Shown: positions 16,116-25,461, counted from the first letter of the stretch. The stretch: 64,000 nucleotides of DNA from JBBRBB01 sp038206235 (GCA_038206235.1 JBBRBB010000020.1:15710-79709); one strand, 5' to 3'. The notes: generated by a model from the letters alone, not told the origin. Made by a program: numbers and translations.

Positions 16116-16275
16116 GGCTTAAAAATAAACTTATAGAAAAAGTAAAAATAAAGCAAACCAATTCTCAAATTAAGTCATCTTCATTTGTATCAGTTCATTA
16201 GTTCCTGTTAAAAAATTTTATATTTACTTTAAATAGAATATTTTTCATGAAAATTGTTGTTTGATTTTATTTAAG

Positions 16276-16305
16276 AGGCTGCGGAAAAAATAGCAGCCTT
16301 GTTTT
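16276..16305 (+). terminator. Probable terminator between yihY-like gene and tolC-like gene
   Basis: Stem AGGCTGC / GCAGCCT around a ten-base A-rich loop, followed by TGTTTTA. It ends just 12 bases before the tolC-like ATG, so it could alternatively act on the 5' leader of that operon. Confidence 0.55.
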
Positions 16306-16316
16306 ACCATCAACGC

Positions 16317-17555
16317 ATGAATAAGAAATGGCATATTACTACACTCTTTATGCTCTTTGCCTTTTTATCATTTTCACAAAACAACACGCTTGATTATTAT
16401 ATTACAACATCACTTTCTAATAGCCCTTTATTAAAAAGTTATGAAAACCAAATACTTTCTAACCGTTTAGATAGCCAGATATTAAGAGCCACATTAAAAA
16501 CACAAGTAAATTTTTTATCCAATAATAGCTACGCACCAATCGTTAATGGATACGGATATGATGAAGTGATTACAAACAAGCAAAATGTTTCCGCATTAGT
16601 ACAGGCTTCAAAAAACTTTCCTGCTAAAAATAATATTACAGCACAGTTGAGAGCAATCAGCCTTCAAAATCAATCATTGCTCGATACTATCAGGCTTTCA
16701 GAAAAAGATTTAATAAAAACAGTTTCTGAACAATACATTACTGCGTATGGAGATTTGGTAACTATGAATTTTAATGCAGAGTTATTTGACCTTTTAAAAA
16801 ATGAAGATATTATTTTAAAAAAGCTTACACAATCGAATGTGTACAAGCAAACAGATTATCTTTCATTTTATGTTACATTGCAACAGCAGGAGCTTACACT
16901 TTTGCAATCGCAGATACAGTACGATGCAGATTATCTTACCTTAAATTATGTAGCCGGAATTTGGGATACTACAATTATCCAATTACAGGAGCCACATCTC
17001 ATGGATACTTTGCAATACAATTTCATTAATTCAGTTTTTTATAAGCGATTTGCTACTGATAGCTTACGCATCGAAAATGAAAAAGCATTAATAAAATATG
17101 AATACAAACCAAAGCTCGGCGGTTATGCTGATGCTGGATATAATTCTTCATTAGCTTTTCAACCTTATAAAAATTTTGGCGTGAGTGCCGGATTTAGTCT
17201 TACAGTTCCTATCTATGATGCACGACAAAGAACATTAAAATATAGTAAGCTCGATATACAGGAACGAACAAGGCTGGTGAATAAGGATTTTTTCAGGAAT
17301 CAATATTTTCAGCAGGTTGCACAGCTTACCAAACAATTACATGCAACGGATGCATTGGTGACAAAAATAAATGAACAAATCTCTTATGTAAAAACATTGA
17401 TAACAGCGAATCAAAGATTATTGGAAACAGGAGACATCAGGATTGCTGACTATGTACTGGCTATAAATAATTATCTCACTGCAAAAAATTTGCTGAATCA
17501 AAATTATATAAGCAGGCTCAAAGTTCTTAATCAAATTAATTATTGGAACAGATGA
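16317..17555 (+). CDS. TolC-family outer membrane protein
   Basis: 412 aa from the ATG at 16317, which opens a signal peptide (MNKKWHITTLFMLFAFLSFS) ending before QNNTLDYY. Long helical regions with Asn/Gln-rich turns and two repeats of the outer-membrane efflux domain (SLSNSPLLKSYENQILSNRL; later LIENEKALIKYE-like) support a TolC-type channel. The start of the HlyD-type adaptor overlaps its stop by four bases (ATGA). No inner-membrane pump gene follows the pair. Confidence 0.82.
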   Translation: MNKKWHITTLFMLFAFLSFSQNNTLDYYITTSLSNSPLLKSYENQILSNRLDSQILRATLKTQVNFLSNNSYAPIVNGYGYDEVITNKQNVSALVQASKNFPAKNNITAQLRAISLQNQSLLDTIRLSEKDLIKTVSEQYITAYGDLVTMNFNAELFDLLKNEDIILKKLTQSNVYKQTDYLSFYVTLQQQELTLLQSQIQYDADYLTLNYVAGIWDTTIIQLQEPHLMDTLQYNFINSVFYKRFATDSLRIENEKALIKYEYKPKLGGYADAGYNSSLAFQPYKNFGVSAGFSLTVPIYDARQRTLKYSKLDIQERTRLVNKDFFRNQYFQQVAQLTKQLHATDALVTKINEQISYVKTLITANQRLLETGDIRIADYVLAINNYLTAKNLLNQNYISRLKVLNQINYWNR

Positions 17556-18619
17556 TAAAATTTATATCGAACACCTGGTCTCACCGTCCCGGGTCTGACC
17601 ACAATAAACTTTCTCCCTGGTCTCACCGTCCCGGGTCTGACCATGATAAACTTTCCACCTGGTCTGACCGTCCCGGGTCTGACCATAGTTTCAAAACAAT
17701 ATTCATTTATATCCTTCTTGCATCTGCTTGTTTTTTTTCCTGCAAAGGCGAAGCCACTGATTCAACAACAGAAGAAGCCACAATAGAAACAGTTACACCC
17801 GTAACAGTAACCACTCCAACAATTGAAACAATTAGTGATTCTATTGAGCTTAATGCAACCTCAACCATACTTCAAAAAAGTTACATAAAAGCAAACATCA
17901 CAGGTTATGTTCGTGCAGTGAATACACAGGTTAGCAAATATGTTTCAAGCGGTCAAACTTTATTCACCTTAAAAACAAAAGAAGCTGAGAGCATTGGTAA
18001 TGCTATTAATCAATTGGATTCTTCTTTTAAATTTTCCGGCGTTTCAAATATTAAGGCTAGCGAAAGCGGATATGTTGCTGAGCTCAATCACCAAATTGGC
18101 GATTATGTGCAGGATGGTGAGCAGCTTGCAGTAATAAGCAATACAAGCAGTTTCACATTTTTATTGAACCTCCCTTATGAATTGCGACCTTATGTACTGA
18201 ACAAAGGAAGTGTTCAGCTCACTTTACCTGATGGTGAAAAATTAAACGGCATTATTACATCAACAATGCCCACAGTAGATTCCGTATCTCAAACGCAGCC
18301 CATTTTGCTAAAGGTAAATCCTCCGCATCCCATCCCTGAAAATTTGGTGGCAAAAGTAAAAGTGGTTAAAACAATGAGAGTAAATGCAACAACATTACCA
18401 AAAGCAGCCGTATTAACGGATGAAACAGAAACCAATTTCTGGATAATGAAAATAGTGAATGACAGCACTGCGCAGAAAGTGCCGGTTATAAAAGGAATTG
18501 AAAATGGTGGTAAGGTAGAAATTTTATCTCCCCCGCTTACGCCGCAGGATAGAGTGGTGATTACTGGAAATTATGGATTAGAGGATAAGGCAAAAGTGAG
18601 GATAGAAAAGAGTGAATGA
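17552..18619 (+). CDS. HlyD/RND-type periplasmic adaptor, N-terminus carrying three 14-residue repeats
   Basis: Membrane-fusion adaptor, 355 aa from ATG 17552, chosen for the ATGA overlap with the tolC-like stop. MIKFISN is followed by three repeats of (T/P)WSHRPGSDH(N/D)KLS (about residues 8-48), then a lipoprotein or signal segment FIYILLASACFFSCKG. The adaptor core follows: the biotinyl-lipoyl halves (ANITGYVRAVNTQVSKYVSS, GYVAELNHQIGDYVQDGEQL), and beta-barrel and membrane-proximal domains to the end (VVITGNYGLEDKAKVRI). The repeats put about 40 polar residues in front of the signal segment, which is unusual and may impair export. No pump gene is adjacent. Confidence 0.82.
   Translation: MIKFISNTWSHRPGSDHNKLSPWSHRPGSDHDKLSTWSDRPGSDHSFKTIFIYILLASACFFSCKGEATDSTTEEATIETVTPVTVTTPTIETISDSIELNATSTILQKSYIKANITGYVRAVNTQVSKYVSSGQTLFTLKTKEAESIGNAINQLDSSFKFSGVSNIKASESGYVAELNHQIGDYVQDGEQLAVISNTSSFTFLLNLPYELRPYVLNKGSVQLTLPDGEKLNGIITSTMPTVDSVSQTQPILLKVNPPHPIPENLVAKVKVVKTMRVNATTLPKAAVLTDETETNFWIMKIVNDSTAQKVPVIKGIENGGKVEILSPPLTPQDRVVITGNYGLEDKAKVRIEKSE
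17574..17690. repeat. Three 42-base tandem repeats inside the adaptor gene
   Basis: Units start at 17574, 17616 and 17658 (the last incomplete). Each contains GGTCTCACCGTCCCGGGTCT then GACCA. Forty-two bases equal 14 codons, so the reading frame is kept. A related single copy (TTCTCACCGTCCGGGTCTCA) lies at 37368 after ftsZ, showing this is a dispersed element rather than part of the gene. Confidence 0.9.
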
Positions 18620-18623
18620 ATAA

Positions 18624-18892
18624 TTATGCTTGGAAAATCTTTGGAGATGGAAAGCATGGCTCATCCAATAATATTTCATAGGTGGAAGGTTGAGAGAAGA
18701 TTTGTTCTGTAAATTTCAAAACAGCAAGAACTGATTCTTTGGGTATGTAATCAAAATCTTCCAGCAGCTTATCTACAGAATCACCGGCTTCCAGATAATC
18801 GAACAAATTTTTCACAGGCACTCTTGTCGCTTTAAAAACAGGAGTTCCATTTAAAATTTCAGGTCTGATGTAACAATGTCATTAAGTTTCAT
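18624..18892 (-). pseudogene. DUF433 family (VapB45-like antitoxin) gene with a frameshift
   Basis: From ATG 18892 the frame reads MKLNDIVTSDLKF and stops. Allowing one missing C near 18862 gives SDPEILNGTPVFKATRVPVK, the DUF433 signature, then NLFDYLEAGDSVDKLLEDFD and the HTH-like IPKESVLAVLKF to the stop at 18624. DUF433 proteins are short antitoxins, usually followed by a PIN-like or DUF5615 toxin; none is present. The 3' two thirds alone could be made from a GTG at 18821. It ends five bases after the adaptor gene, convergent with it. Confidence 0.8.
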
Positions 18893-19400
18893 CTTAATGC
18901 AAGTTAAATTATTTTCTGCGAAGAAACATAATGCTGCACATTTATAAAAAGCAGCGAGTAAAAAAGACTTGAATGAATTAATAAAAATTTCCTGAACTGC
19001 CGCTATTTTTTTAAACCAATATTTTCACCTGGATACCTTTTGTATTATTAATTAAAAATGAGTATGGTGTTTCGGGAAGATAACATCGATATTCAAATAA
19101 ATATCTTCTGAAATTTTTCCTGGTTATAAATAATAATGTATCCCTCGCTCTTTCTGCCAAAGGATATGCAGCAATCTTTTCTTTTTGTAATGAACCTGAA
19201 AATTTTTTTATTGATTAATTTTAGGATGCATAATTTTTGAGAAATCAATTATCTCTTGGCAATTCACATCTATCCACACCTATCCACATTAAACTCACAG
19301 GATAAGATAAACCCCAAAGCCTTCAAACCCTTGTCTCTTTTAATTTTCACTGCACAAAAAAAATGTGAATAACTAAAAAGATTAAAAAATAAAAATAAAA
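18893..19400. other. Long AT-rich intergenic region before mraZ
   Basis: About 570 bases separate the DUF433 remnant from mraZ and I see no gene in them. Two DnaA-box-like words, TATCCACAC (19271-19279) and TATCCACAT (19281-19289), sit side by side, each with C instead of T before TATCCACA; TGTGAATAA at 19362 is weaker. Two imperfect boxes are too few to call an origin. Confidence 0.5.
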
Positions 19401-19434
19401 GTGGAAAAAAATGTTATTTTGTGGCAATAAATGG
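19401..19434 (+). promoter_or_regulatory. Candidate MraZ operator upstream of mraZ
   Basis: GTGGA at 19401, GTGGC at 19421 and ATGGT at 19431 lie on one face of the helix with exact 10-base phasing (one slot at 19411 is empty). MraZ is known to bind direct TGGG-like repeats with 10-base periodicity upstream of its own operon. Located 27 bases before the mraZ ATG. Confidence 0.5.
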
Positions 19435-19460
19435 TAAATTTATTTTTTAATTAGTTTTAG

Positions 19461-19919
19461 ATGACAGGTTTTATTGGTGAATATGAATCTACTCTTGATG
19501 TAAAAGGTCGCTTTCTTTTACCAGGCGCTCTAAAAAAACAGTTGCCAAAAGGTGAAAATAGTTTCATCATAAGTCGGGGTTTTGAAAAATATTTAAATAT
19601 GTATCCGGTAAGCGTTTGGGATACCATCGTGAAACGAATTAATAAGCTAAATGATTTCGATCCCAAAGTTCGGCAATTCAAATTATTATTTCTTGGCGGT
19701 GCAACAGAAGTAGAGCTTGATTCAGCAGGAAGAATGTTATTGCCGCCTTCATTAAAAGAATATGCAGGCTTAAGCAAAGACATTGTGCTTGCTTCAAACC
19801 TCGACAAAATAAATATATGGGATGCCGGTAAGTATAAACAGTTCTTTGAAGACTTTTCATCTGAGCAATTCAGCGGTCTTGCAGCAGAAGTAATGAGTGG
19901 TGATGGAATAAGTAATTAG
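19461..19919 (+). CDS. mraZ: Transcriptional regulator MraZ
   Basis: First gene of the division and cell-wall cluster. 152 aa with two SpoVT/AbrB-like halves: GEYESTLDVKGRFLLPGALK (residues 5-24) and ATEVELDSAGRMLLPPSLKE (about residues 80-99). DNA-binding protein that represses the dcw operon in other bacteria. Candidate self-binding repeats lie just upstream. The rsmH gene follows after a short spacer made of AATTAG-type words. Confidence 0.95.
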   Translation: MTGFIGEYESTLDVKGRFLLPGALKKQLPKGENSFIISRGFEKYLNMYPVSVWDTIVKRINKLNDFDPKVRQFKLLFLGGATEVELDSAGRMLLPPSLKEYAGLSKDIVLASNLDKINIWDAGKYKQFFEDFSSEQFSGLAAEVMSGDGISN

Positions 19920-19942
19920 GAATTTGTAATCAGTAATTAGTT

Positions 19943-20914
19943 ATGGCTGGTAAAAAAAATAACGACGATTACGAAAGTGCAAATCCCCATTCCAAATTCC
20001 CAATTCCAAATTCCTTTTATCATGTTCCGGTGCTGTTGCACGAAGCAATTGATGCCTTGCAAATAAAACCACATGGAATATATGTTGATTGCACTTATGG
20101 CGGCGGCGGTCATAGCATTGAAATTTTAAAAAGATTAAATGTTCATGGCAGATTAATAGCTTTTGACCAGGATGCAGATGCACAACGAAATTTACTGCAA
20201 GACGAACGATTGATTTTTGTGCCGCACAACTTTCGCCACTTGCAACGATTTCTGCGACTGCATAAATTTTCAAGTGTAGATGGAATACTTGCAGACCTTG
20301 GCGTAAGCAGTCACTTATTCAATGAGGGTGAAAGAGGTTTTTCTACCCGGTTCAATGGCCCATTGGATATGCGTATGAATCAGCGGCTACAAACAACAGC
20401 AGCAGATATTTTACTCACTTACCCCGAAATGCAACTGCATAAATTATTTGAGCAGTATGGCGAAGTAACCAATGCTAAAACACTTGCAAGGCGAATATCA
20501 GAGCATCGTACCAAAGCCTTTCTCAAAACAATTGACTCGTTTACGGCATTATTGCAACCGGTTATTAAAGGCAATCCGCATAAATATCTTGCACAGGTTT
20601 TCCAGGCATTGCGTATAGAAGTCAATGATGAAATAAATGCGCTGAAAGAAATGTTGCAGCAGGCATTGCAAGTATTGAAGACCGAAGCACGAATTGCCAT
20701 AATCACTTTTCACTCCGTTGAAGACAGGCTTGTTAAAAATTTTTTTAAGCAGGGAAGTTTTGATTATGAAGCAAACAACCATCCATTTGAAACTATTATC
20801 AATCCTAACCCTTTAAAAACAATTACAAAAAAACCGATTGTGTCTTCGGCGGAAGAAGTAAAAAAAAACCCGCGTTCAAGAAGTGCAAAGCTGAGAGTGG
20901 CGGAAAAAGTTTAA
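19943..20914 (+). CDS. rsmH: 16S rRNA (cytosine-1402-N4)-methyltransferase
   Basis: 323 aa. The conserved region starts at YHVPVLLHEAIDAL. The SAM-binding loop is YVDCTYGGGGHSIEIL, followed by ILADLGVSSHLFNEGERGFS and the motif NAKTLARRI. The C-terminal KPIVSSAEEVKKNPRSRSAK is typical. Before the core, residues 14-24 (NPHSKFPIPNS) are encoded by a word repeat (CATTCCAAATTCCCAATTCC), a spacer-like sequence now in the reading frame. Second gene of the dcw cluster. Confidence 0.95.
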   Translation: MAGKKNNDDYESANPHSKFPIPNSFYHVPVLLHEAIDALQIKPHGIYVDCTYGGGGHSIEILKRLNVHGRLIAFDQDADAQRNLLQDERLIFVPHNFRHLQRFLRLHKFSSVDGILADLGVSSHLFNEGERGFSTRFNGPLDMRMNQRLQTTAADILLTYPEMQLHKLFEQYGEVTNAKTLARRISEHRTKAFLKTIDSFTALLQPVIKGNPHKYLAQVFQALRIEVNDEINALKEMLQQALQVLKTEARIAIITFHSVEDRLVKNFFKQGSFDYEANNHPFETIINPNPLKTITKKPIVSSAEEVKKNPRSRSAKLRVAEKV

Positions 20915-21265
20915 AGTTTAAAGTAGGGTTTAAGGTTTTTGTTGGCAGGCGGTATAAGTGTATAAAGTTAAAGTCTCGCAAAGACCACAAAGTAAAAGTA
21001 AACAATGCAAAGAATTGTAAACACAGTGCGTTTAATGATGAATAAAACTAAGAGATGATTGAGGATAATAATAATGAAAAGGCGCTCAGGAGAGCAATAT
21101 TGAAAACTTAGAATTAGAACAACTTATTTTTTGTTAAACGGATAACTGTGCAGACTAAAGCTCAATAAAAAACAGAACGTTGAAGAGTCCCGCCCCGGCG
21201 GGAACGGATGTTTAATAGATATTCAAAAGCGTGGCTCATAAAAAAAATCTAATTACTTATTTGAA
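20915..21265. other. Intergenic region rsmH to ftsL
   Basis: 350 bases inside the dcw cluster with no gene that I can support. It contains degenerate AAAGTTTAAAGT-type words, and one GC-rich hairpin TCCCGCCCCGGCGGGA at 21188-21203. Confidence 0.5.
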
Positions 21266-21610
21266 ATGCAGGATACAGAACAGAAACAAAAAAATAAATC
21301 TTCATTCAAACTTTCCCTGAATTATGGATGGATAGTAAAACACCTTCCGTTCCTGTTATTCCTGGCGCTACTGGCAATAATATATATAGCAAACGGACAC
21401 TGGGCAGATAAAACAATCAGGAATATAAATACTACGGCAAAGGAGGTAAAAGATCTGGAATATGAATATAAAAGCTTGAAGAGTAGGGAAATGTTTAAAA
21501 GCCGTGAGTCGCAAATAATACAGGCAGCGGCGCCGCTGGGTTTGAAAACTTTAAAAGAAAGACCCATGCATGTAATTATTACGGGGGATAGTTCAAAAAA
21601 CTTAAAATAG
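21266..21610 (+). CDS. ftsL: FtsL-like cell division protein
   Basis: 114 aa. A single membrane helix at about residues 27-47 (HLPFLLFLALLAIIYIANGH) follows a charged cytoplasmic N-terminus. A coiled-coil periplasmic segment comes next (IRNINTTAKEVKDLEYEYKS), then GLKTLKERPMHVI. The sequence is poorly conserved, but size, topology and position between rsmH and ftsI match the Bacteroidota FtsL-like family. It forms the FtsQ-FtsL complex that activates FtsWI. Confidence 0.8.
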   Translation: MQDTEQKQKNKSSFKLSLNYGWIVKHLPFLLFLALLAIIYIANGHWADKTIRNINTTAKEVKDLEYEYKSLKSREMFKSRESQIIQAAAPLGLKTLKERPMHVIITGDSSKNLK

Positions 21611-21694
21611 AAAAACCAAAATATAAATCTAAAGAATCCCTTTGAATACAGTTGCTTACAATATAAAAACACCTTTTAAAAAATTTTCACTGCT

Positions 21695-23818
21695 GTGGAA
21701 ATAAAGAACGATATATTATGGCGTGTGTATGTGAGCTACCTTGTTGTGGCGGCCATTTGTATCGCCATTTTCGCAAAGGCGTTTTACGTACAACAGGTTC
21801 AGGGCAATTATTGGCGCAGCCTGAGCGATAGCCTGCATGAACGCATTGAAGAGATTGATGCGGAACGCGGAACCATTTTTAGCGAAGATGGTGAAATGCT
21901 TAGCACAAGCATTCCACAGTTTGATATATACATAGACTTTGCCGCCGATGGAATAAGGGAAGATAATGGCAAAGCATTTTTTAAAAATCTTGACTCTCTC
22001 AGCTACTGCCTCTCTCAACTTTTTAAAAACAAAACACCGAATGAATACAAAAATCTTCTGACAAAAGGATACAATTTAAAGAAACGTTATTATCCGCTTA
22101 AGAAAAAAGTAAATTTTGAAACGTACAGGCAATTTGAACAATTTCCATTAGTAAGGCTTGGAAAAAATAAGAGCGGTTTTATTGCAGAAGTAAAAAGCAT
22201 CCGGTTAAATCCTTATCAACTGCTTGCATACAGAACGATTGGATTAGACCGAATCAACTCACAAAAAGTTGGTCTTGAACAAACGTATGATACCTTGCTG
22301 AAAGGCACAACCGGCAAGCGTTTGGTGCGATACATTGCCGGCGGCGTAAGCATGCCCGTAGATAATACTTACCAGATAGAGCCTGAAAATGGAAAAGACA
22401 TTATCATAACGCTTGATACACGCATACAGGAAATTACAGAGAATGCCTTGATGAAAATGATGATGCAAAACGAGGCAGAGCATGGTTGTGCAATTGTGAT
22501 GGAAGTGAAGACAGGAAAAATAAAAGCGATTGCTAATCTTGGCAGAAAAAACGATGGCAGCTATTGGGAAGATTTCAATTATGCATTAACGCCAACAGAG
22601 CCTGGCTCTACCTTTAAGCTCGCTACTTTATTATCAGTATTAGAAGATAAAAAATATTCGCTTCAAAGTGATGTTGATTTGGATGGTGGTGTGTGGCATG
22701 TGAATGGTCGCACAGTGTATGACAGCGAGAAACATAACATGCACGATGTTTCTGTAAAGCGTGCTTTTGAGCTTAGCAGCAATGTAGGCATGGCAAAGCT
22801 TGCATACACCAGCTATACAAATAATCCCTCACAATATGTAAATCATTTAAAAAGATTAGGGCTTGATTCTGTAACAGGACTTGATTTATATGGTGAACGA
22901 AGCACCGTTGTTTATAAGCCCGGCGGAAAATTCTGGAGTGCTACAACACTTCCGTGGATGGCATTTGGGTATAATATTGCCATCACTCCATTGCATACAG
23001 CGATGCTATATAATGCTGTTGCGAATAATGGAAAGATGATGAGGCCTTATTTATTAGAGTCTGTAAAAAAAGATGGTATTACAATAAAAGAAGCGCACCC
23101 GGTTGTTTTAAGAGATAGCATTTGCAGCAGCGAAACATTACAGGAATTAAAGGAATGTTTGATTGGCGTGTGCAAAGATTCAGGCTCTACTGCTTACAGG
23201 CTTTTTAAAGGAACAACGTATTCCGTTGCAGGTAAAACAGGCACAGCGCTGGTTGCAAATGGTTCACATGGTTATGGCGACCACATTTATCAGTCCTCAT
23301 TTGCAGGATTTTTTCCCGCCGATAATCCCCAATACACCTGTGTGGTTGTAATTAAAAATAAGCCATACGCAGCTTTGTTTTATGGCGCATCGGTGGCTGG
23401 GCCTGTGTTTGAAGAAATAGCAGACCGGCTATATGCTATAAACTTACAGCAGCAGGATAATTCATTTTACGCAACTGCAAAAATCAACGACAGCACTGCT
23501 TATAAGTATACAGGCATACAAACTGATTTGAAAAAAATAGCAAACCAGCTTCATATTCGTTACGCAGATTCTGCAAATACAAATGTTTGGTTTGTGAATC
23601 TCAATAAGCTAAATAATATTCCGGTAATGATGAATAATAATATAAGCAAAGGAACAATGCCATTGCTGAATGGAATGGGTTTAAAAGATGCTTTATATGT
23701 GTGTGAGAATATTGGGTTAAGTGTAAATGTAAGTGGCATTGGAAAAGTTACGGCACAGTCAATCGCTGCAGGGCAGCCTGTTGCAAAGGGGGAAGTAATA
23801 AATATTGAGTTGAATTGA
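21695..23818 (+). CDS. ftsI: Penicillin-binding protein, division transpeptidase with PASTA domain
   Basis: 707 aa, class B PBP that cross-links septal peptidoglycan. Starts at GTG 21695 (MEIKNDILWRVYVSYLVVAA), the only start that keeps the usual membrane anchor. The dimerisation region includes IDAERGTIFSEDGEMLSTSI. Transpeptidase motifs: STFK in EPGSTFKLATLL, SSN in FELSSNVGMAK, and KTG in VAGKTGTALV. A C-terminal PASTA domain (about residues 640-707, ending AAGQPVAKGEVINIEL) is present, common in Bacteroidota FtsI. In the dcw cluster between ftsL and murE. Confidence 0.95.
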   Translation: MEIKNDILWRVYVSYLVVAAICIAIFAKAFYVQQVQGNYWRSLSDSLHERIEEIDAERGTIFSEDGEMLSTSIPQFDIYIDFAADGIREDNGKAFFKNLDSLSYCLSQLFKNKTPNEYKNLLTKGYNLKKRYYPLKKKVNFETYRQFEQFPLVRLGKNKSGFIAEVKSIRLNPYQLLAYRTIGLDRINSQKVGLEQTYDTLLKGTTGKRLVRYIAGGVSMPVDNTYQIEPENGKDIIITLDTRIQEITENALMKMMMQNEAEHGCAIVMEVKTGKIKAIANLGRKNDGSYWEDFNYALTPTEPGSTFKLATLLSVLEDKKYSLQSDVDLDGGVWHVNGRTVYDSEKHNMHDVSVKRAFELSSNVGMAKLAYTSYTNNPSQYVNHLKRLGLDSVTGLDLYGERSTVVYKPGGKFWSATTLPWMAFGYNIAITPLHTAMLYNAVANNGKMMRPYLLESVKKDGITIKEAHPVVLRDSICSSETLQELKECLIGVCKDSGSTAYRLFKGTTYSVAGKTGTALVANGSHGYGDHIYQSSFAGFFPADNPQYTCVVVIKNKPYAALFYGASVAGPVFEEIADRLYAINLQQQDNSFYATAKINDSTAYKYTGIQTDLKKIANQLHIRYADSANTNVWFVNLNKLNNIPVMMNNNISKGTMPLLNGMGLKDALYVCENIGLSVNVSGIGKVTAQSIAAGQPVAKGEVINIELN

Positions 23819-23899
23819 AAGAGCTTTTTATTGCCCTGCCTTAAGGTCGGAGGATTCATAATAAATATAACGATGGGCTTTAGCCATATATAAAAATTA

Positions 23900-25363
23900 T
23901 TGAAAACACTTAAAGACATATTATACAAGGTTCGTTTGGTTTCCGTAATTGGAAACACAAACATACCTGTGAAAGACATTCAGATTGATTCAGGAAAAAT
24001 TTCTGATGGTGCCCTATTCATTGCCATACGCGGAGAAAAAATAGATGGTCATCAGTTCATTGCTCAGGCAATTGAATCCGGAGCAACAGCAATTATATGC
24101 GAGAGTCTTCCATCAAACATAAAAGAAGACATTACATACGTACAGGTTACTAATTCTCACGAAGCGGCTGCATACATAGCAAATAACTTTTATAATGAGC
24201 CTTCATCCAAATTAAAATTAGTTGGTGTAACGGGAACAAATGGTAAAACAACCATCGCCACGCTGCTGTACAAATTGTTTTCAACCTTAGGCTATACTTG
24301 CGGGTTACTCAGTACAGTGCAAAATCAAATTGGTGAAAAAATTGTTCCTGCTACACACACAACACCTGATGCAATTAGTTTGAATGCGCTGCTTCAGCAA
24401 ATGGTTGATAGCGGTTGCACTCATGTATTTATGGAATGCAGCAGCCACGCCATTCACCAGCATCGCATCACGGGATTGCATTTTACAGGAGGCATTTTCA
24501 GTAATATCACCCATGACCATCTCGATTATCATAAAACGTTTGATGAATACATAAGAGTAAAAAAAAGCTTCTTCGATAAATTGAGCAGTGATGCATTTGC
24601 CATTTCAAATCTTGATGACAGAAGAGGCGAAGTGATGCTGCAGAATACAGTTGCAAAAAAATATGATTACAGTCTGAAAAATCTTGCAGACTTCAAAGGG
24701 AAAATTTTAGAGAATGCCTTATCAGGTTTAATGATGCTCGTAAATGATAAAGAAGTGCATTGCCGGCTGATAGGAGAATTCAATGCATACAATCTGCTAT
24801 CTGTTTATGGCGCTGCCATTTGTTTGGGAGAAAATAGTGACGATGTTTTACGCATACTCAGCATGCTCACCGGTGCAGAAGGAAGATTCGATTATATAGT
24901 CAGCAATGAAAAAATAATCGGCATTGTTGACTATGCGCACACACCCGATGCGTTGGAAAATGTGCTCGGTACAATAAAAAAATTACGCAAAGGCAATGAG
25001 CAGGTGATAACAGTTGTTGGCTGCGGCGGAGACAGGGATAAAAAAAAAAGACCTGTGATGGCGCAGGTTGCAGCAGAGCTTAGCAATCGCTTGATACTAA
25101 CAAGCGATAACCCAAGAAGCGAAGAGCCCCAAACAATAATTGATGATATGGAAGCCGGATTAAATTCATCAGCAAAAAGAAAAACCATATCAATAGCAGA
25201 AAGAAAAGAGGCGATTAAAACAGCAGTAAGCTTTGCAAACAGGGAAGACATAATTCTCGTCGCCGGCAAAGGGCACGAGAAATACCAGGAAATAAAAGGA
25301 ACAAAATATCCTTTTGATGATAAGAAAGTTTTGAGAGAAATGTTTGAACTAATGGGGAAGTAG
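23900..25363 (+). CDS. murE: UDP-MurNAc-tripeptide synthetase (meso-diaminopimelate adding)
   Basis: 487 aa. Starts at TTG 23900 (MKTLKDILYKVRLVSV); no ATG gives the conserved N-terminus. The ATP loop is GVTGTNGKTTIAT, and CSSHAIHQHRITGLHF and NITHDHLDYHKTFDEY are Mur ligase motifs. The amino-acid specificity motif is DNPR in LTSDNPRSEEP, which indicates meso-diaminopimelate rather than lysine, so the peptidoglycan is predicted to be DAP type. Ends GKGHEKYQEIKG, typical of MurE. Confidence 0.96.
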   Translation: MKTLKDILYKVRLVSVIGNTNIPVKDIQIDSGKISDGALFIAIRGEKIDGHQFIAQAIESGATAIICESLPSNIKEDITYVQVTNSHEAAAYIANNFYNEPSSKLKLVGVTGTNGKTTIATLLYKLFSTLGYTCGLLSTVQNQIGEKIVPATHTTPDAISLNALLQQMVDSGCTHVFMECSSHAIHQHRITGLHFTGGIFSNITHDHLDYHKTFDEYIRVKKSFFDKLSSDAFAISNLDDRRGEVMLQNTVAKKYDYSLKNLADFKGKILENALSGLMMLVNDKEVHCRLIGEFNAYNLLSVYGAAICLGENSDDVLRILSMLTGAEGRFDYIVSNEKIIGIVDYAHTPDALENVLGTIKKLRKGNEQVITVVGCGGDRDKKKRPVMAQVAAELSNRLILTSDNPRSEEPQTIIDDMEAGLNSSAKRKTISIAERKEAIKTAVSFANREDIILVAGKGHEKYQEIKGTKYPFDDKKVLREMFELMGK

Positions 25364-25452
25364 GCAATGGGCAATAGGCAATAGGCAATAGGCAATAAAG
25401 CAATTAAACAATTTGACAATTTGACAATTTGACAATTGACACTTAGCAATTA
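25364..25452. repeat. Word repeats in the murE-mraY spacer
   Basis: GGCAATGGGCAATAGGCAAT words followed by CAATTTGACAATTTGACAAT words fill nearly the whole spacer. No promoter or terminator is evident, so the genes are probably co-transcribed through it. Confidence 0.75.
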
Positions 25453-25461
25453 ACAATAGCA

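Noticed and set aside
17574..17690. CRISPR array
   Set aside because: The repeats are contiguous 42-base tandem units in a reading frame, with no variable spacers and no cas genes nearby.
19261..19400. Replication origin near mraZ
   Set aside because: Only two imperfect DnaA-like words and ordinary AT richness; no box cluster, and dnaA, dnaN or a GC-skew switch could not be assessed.
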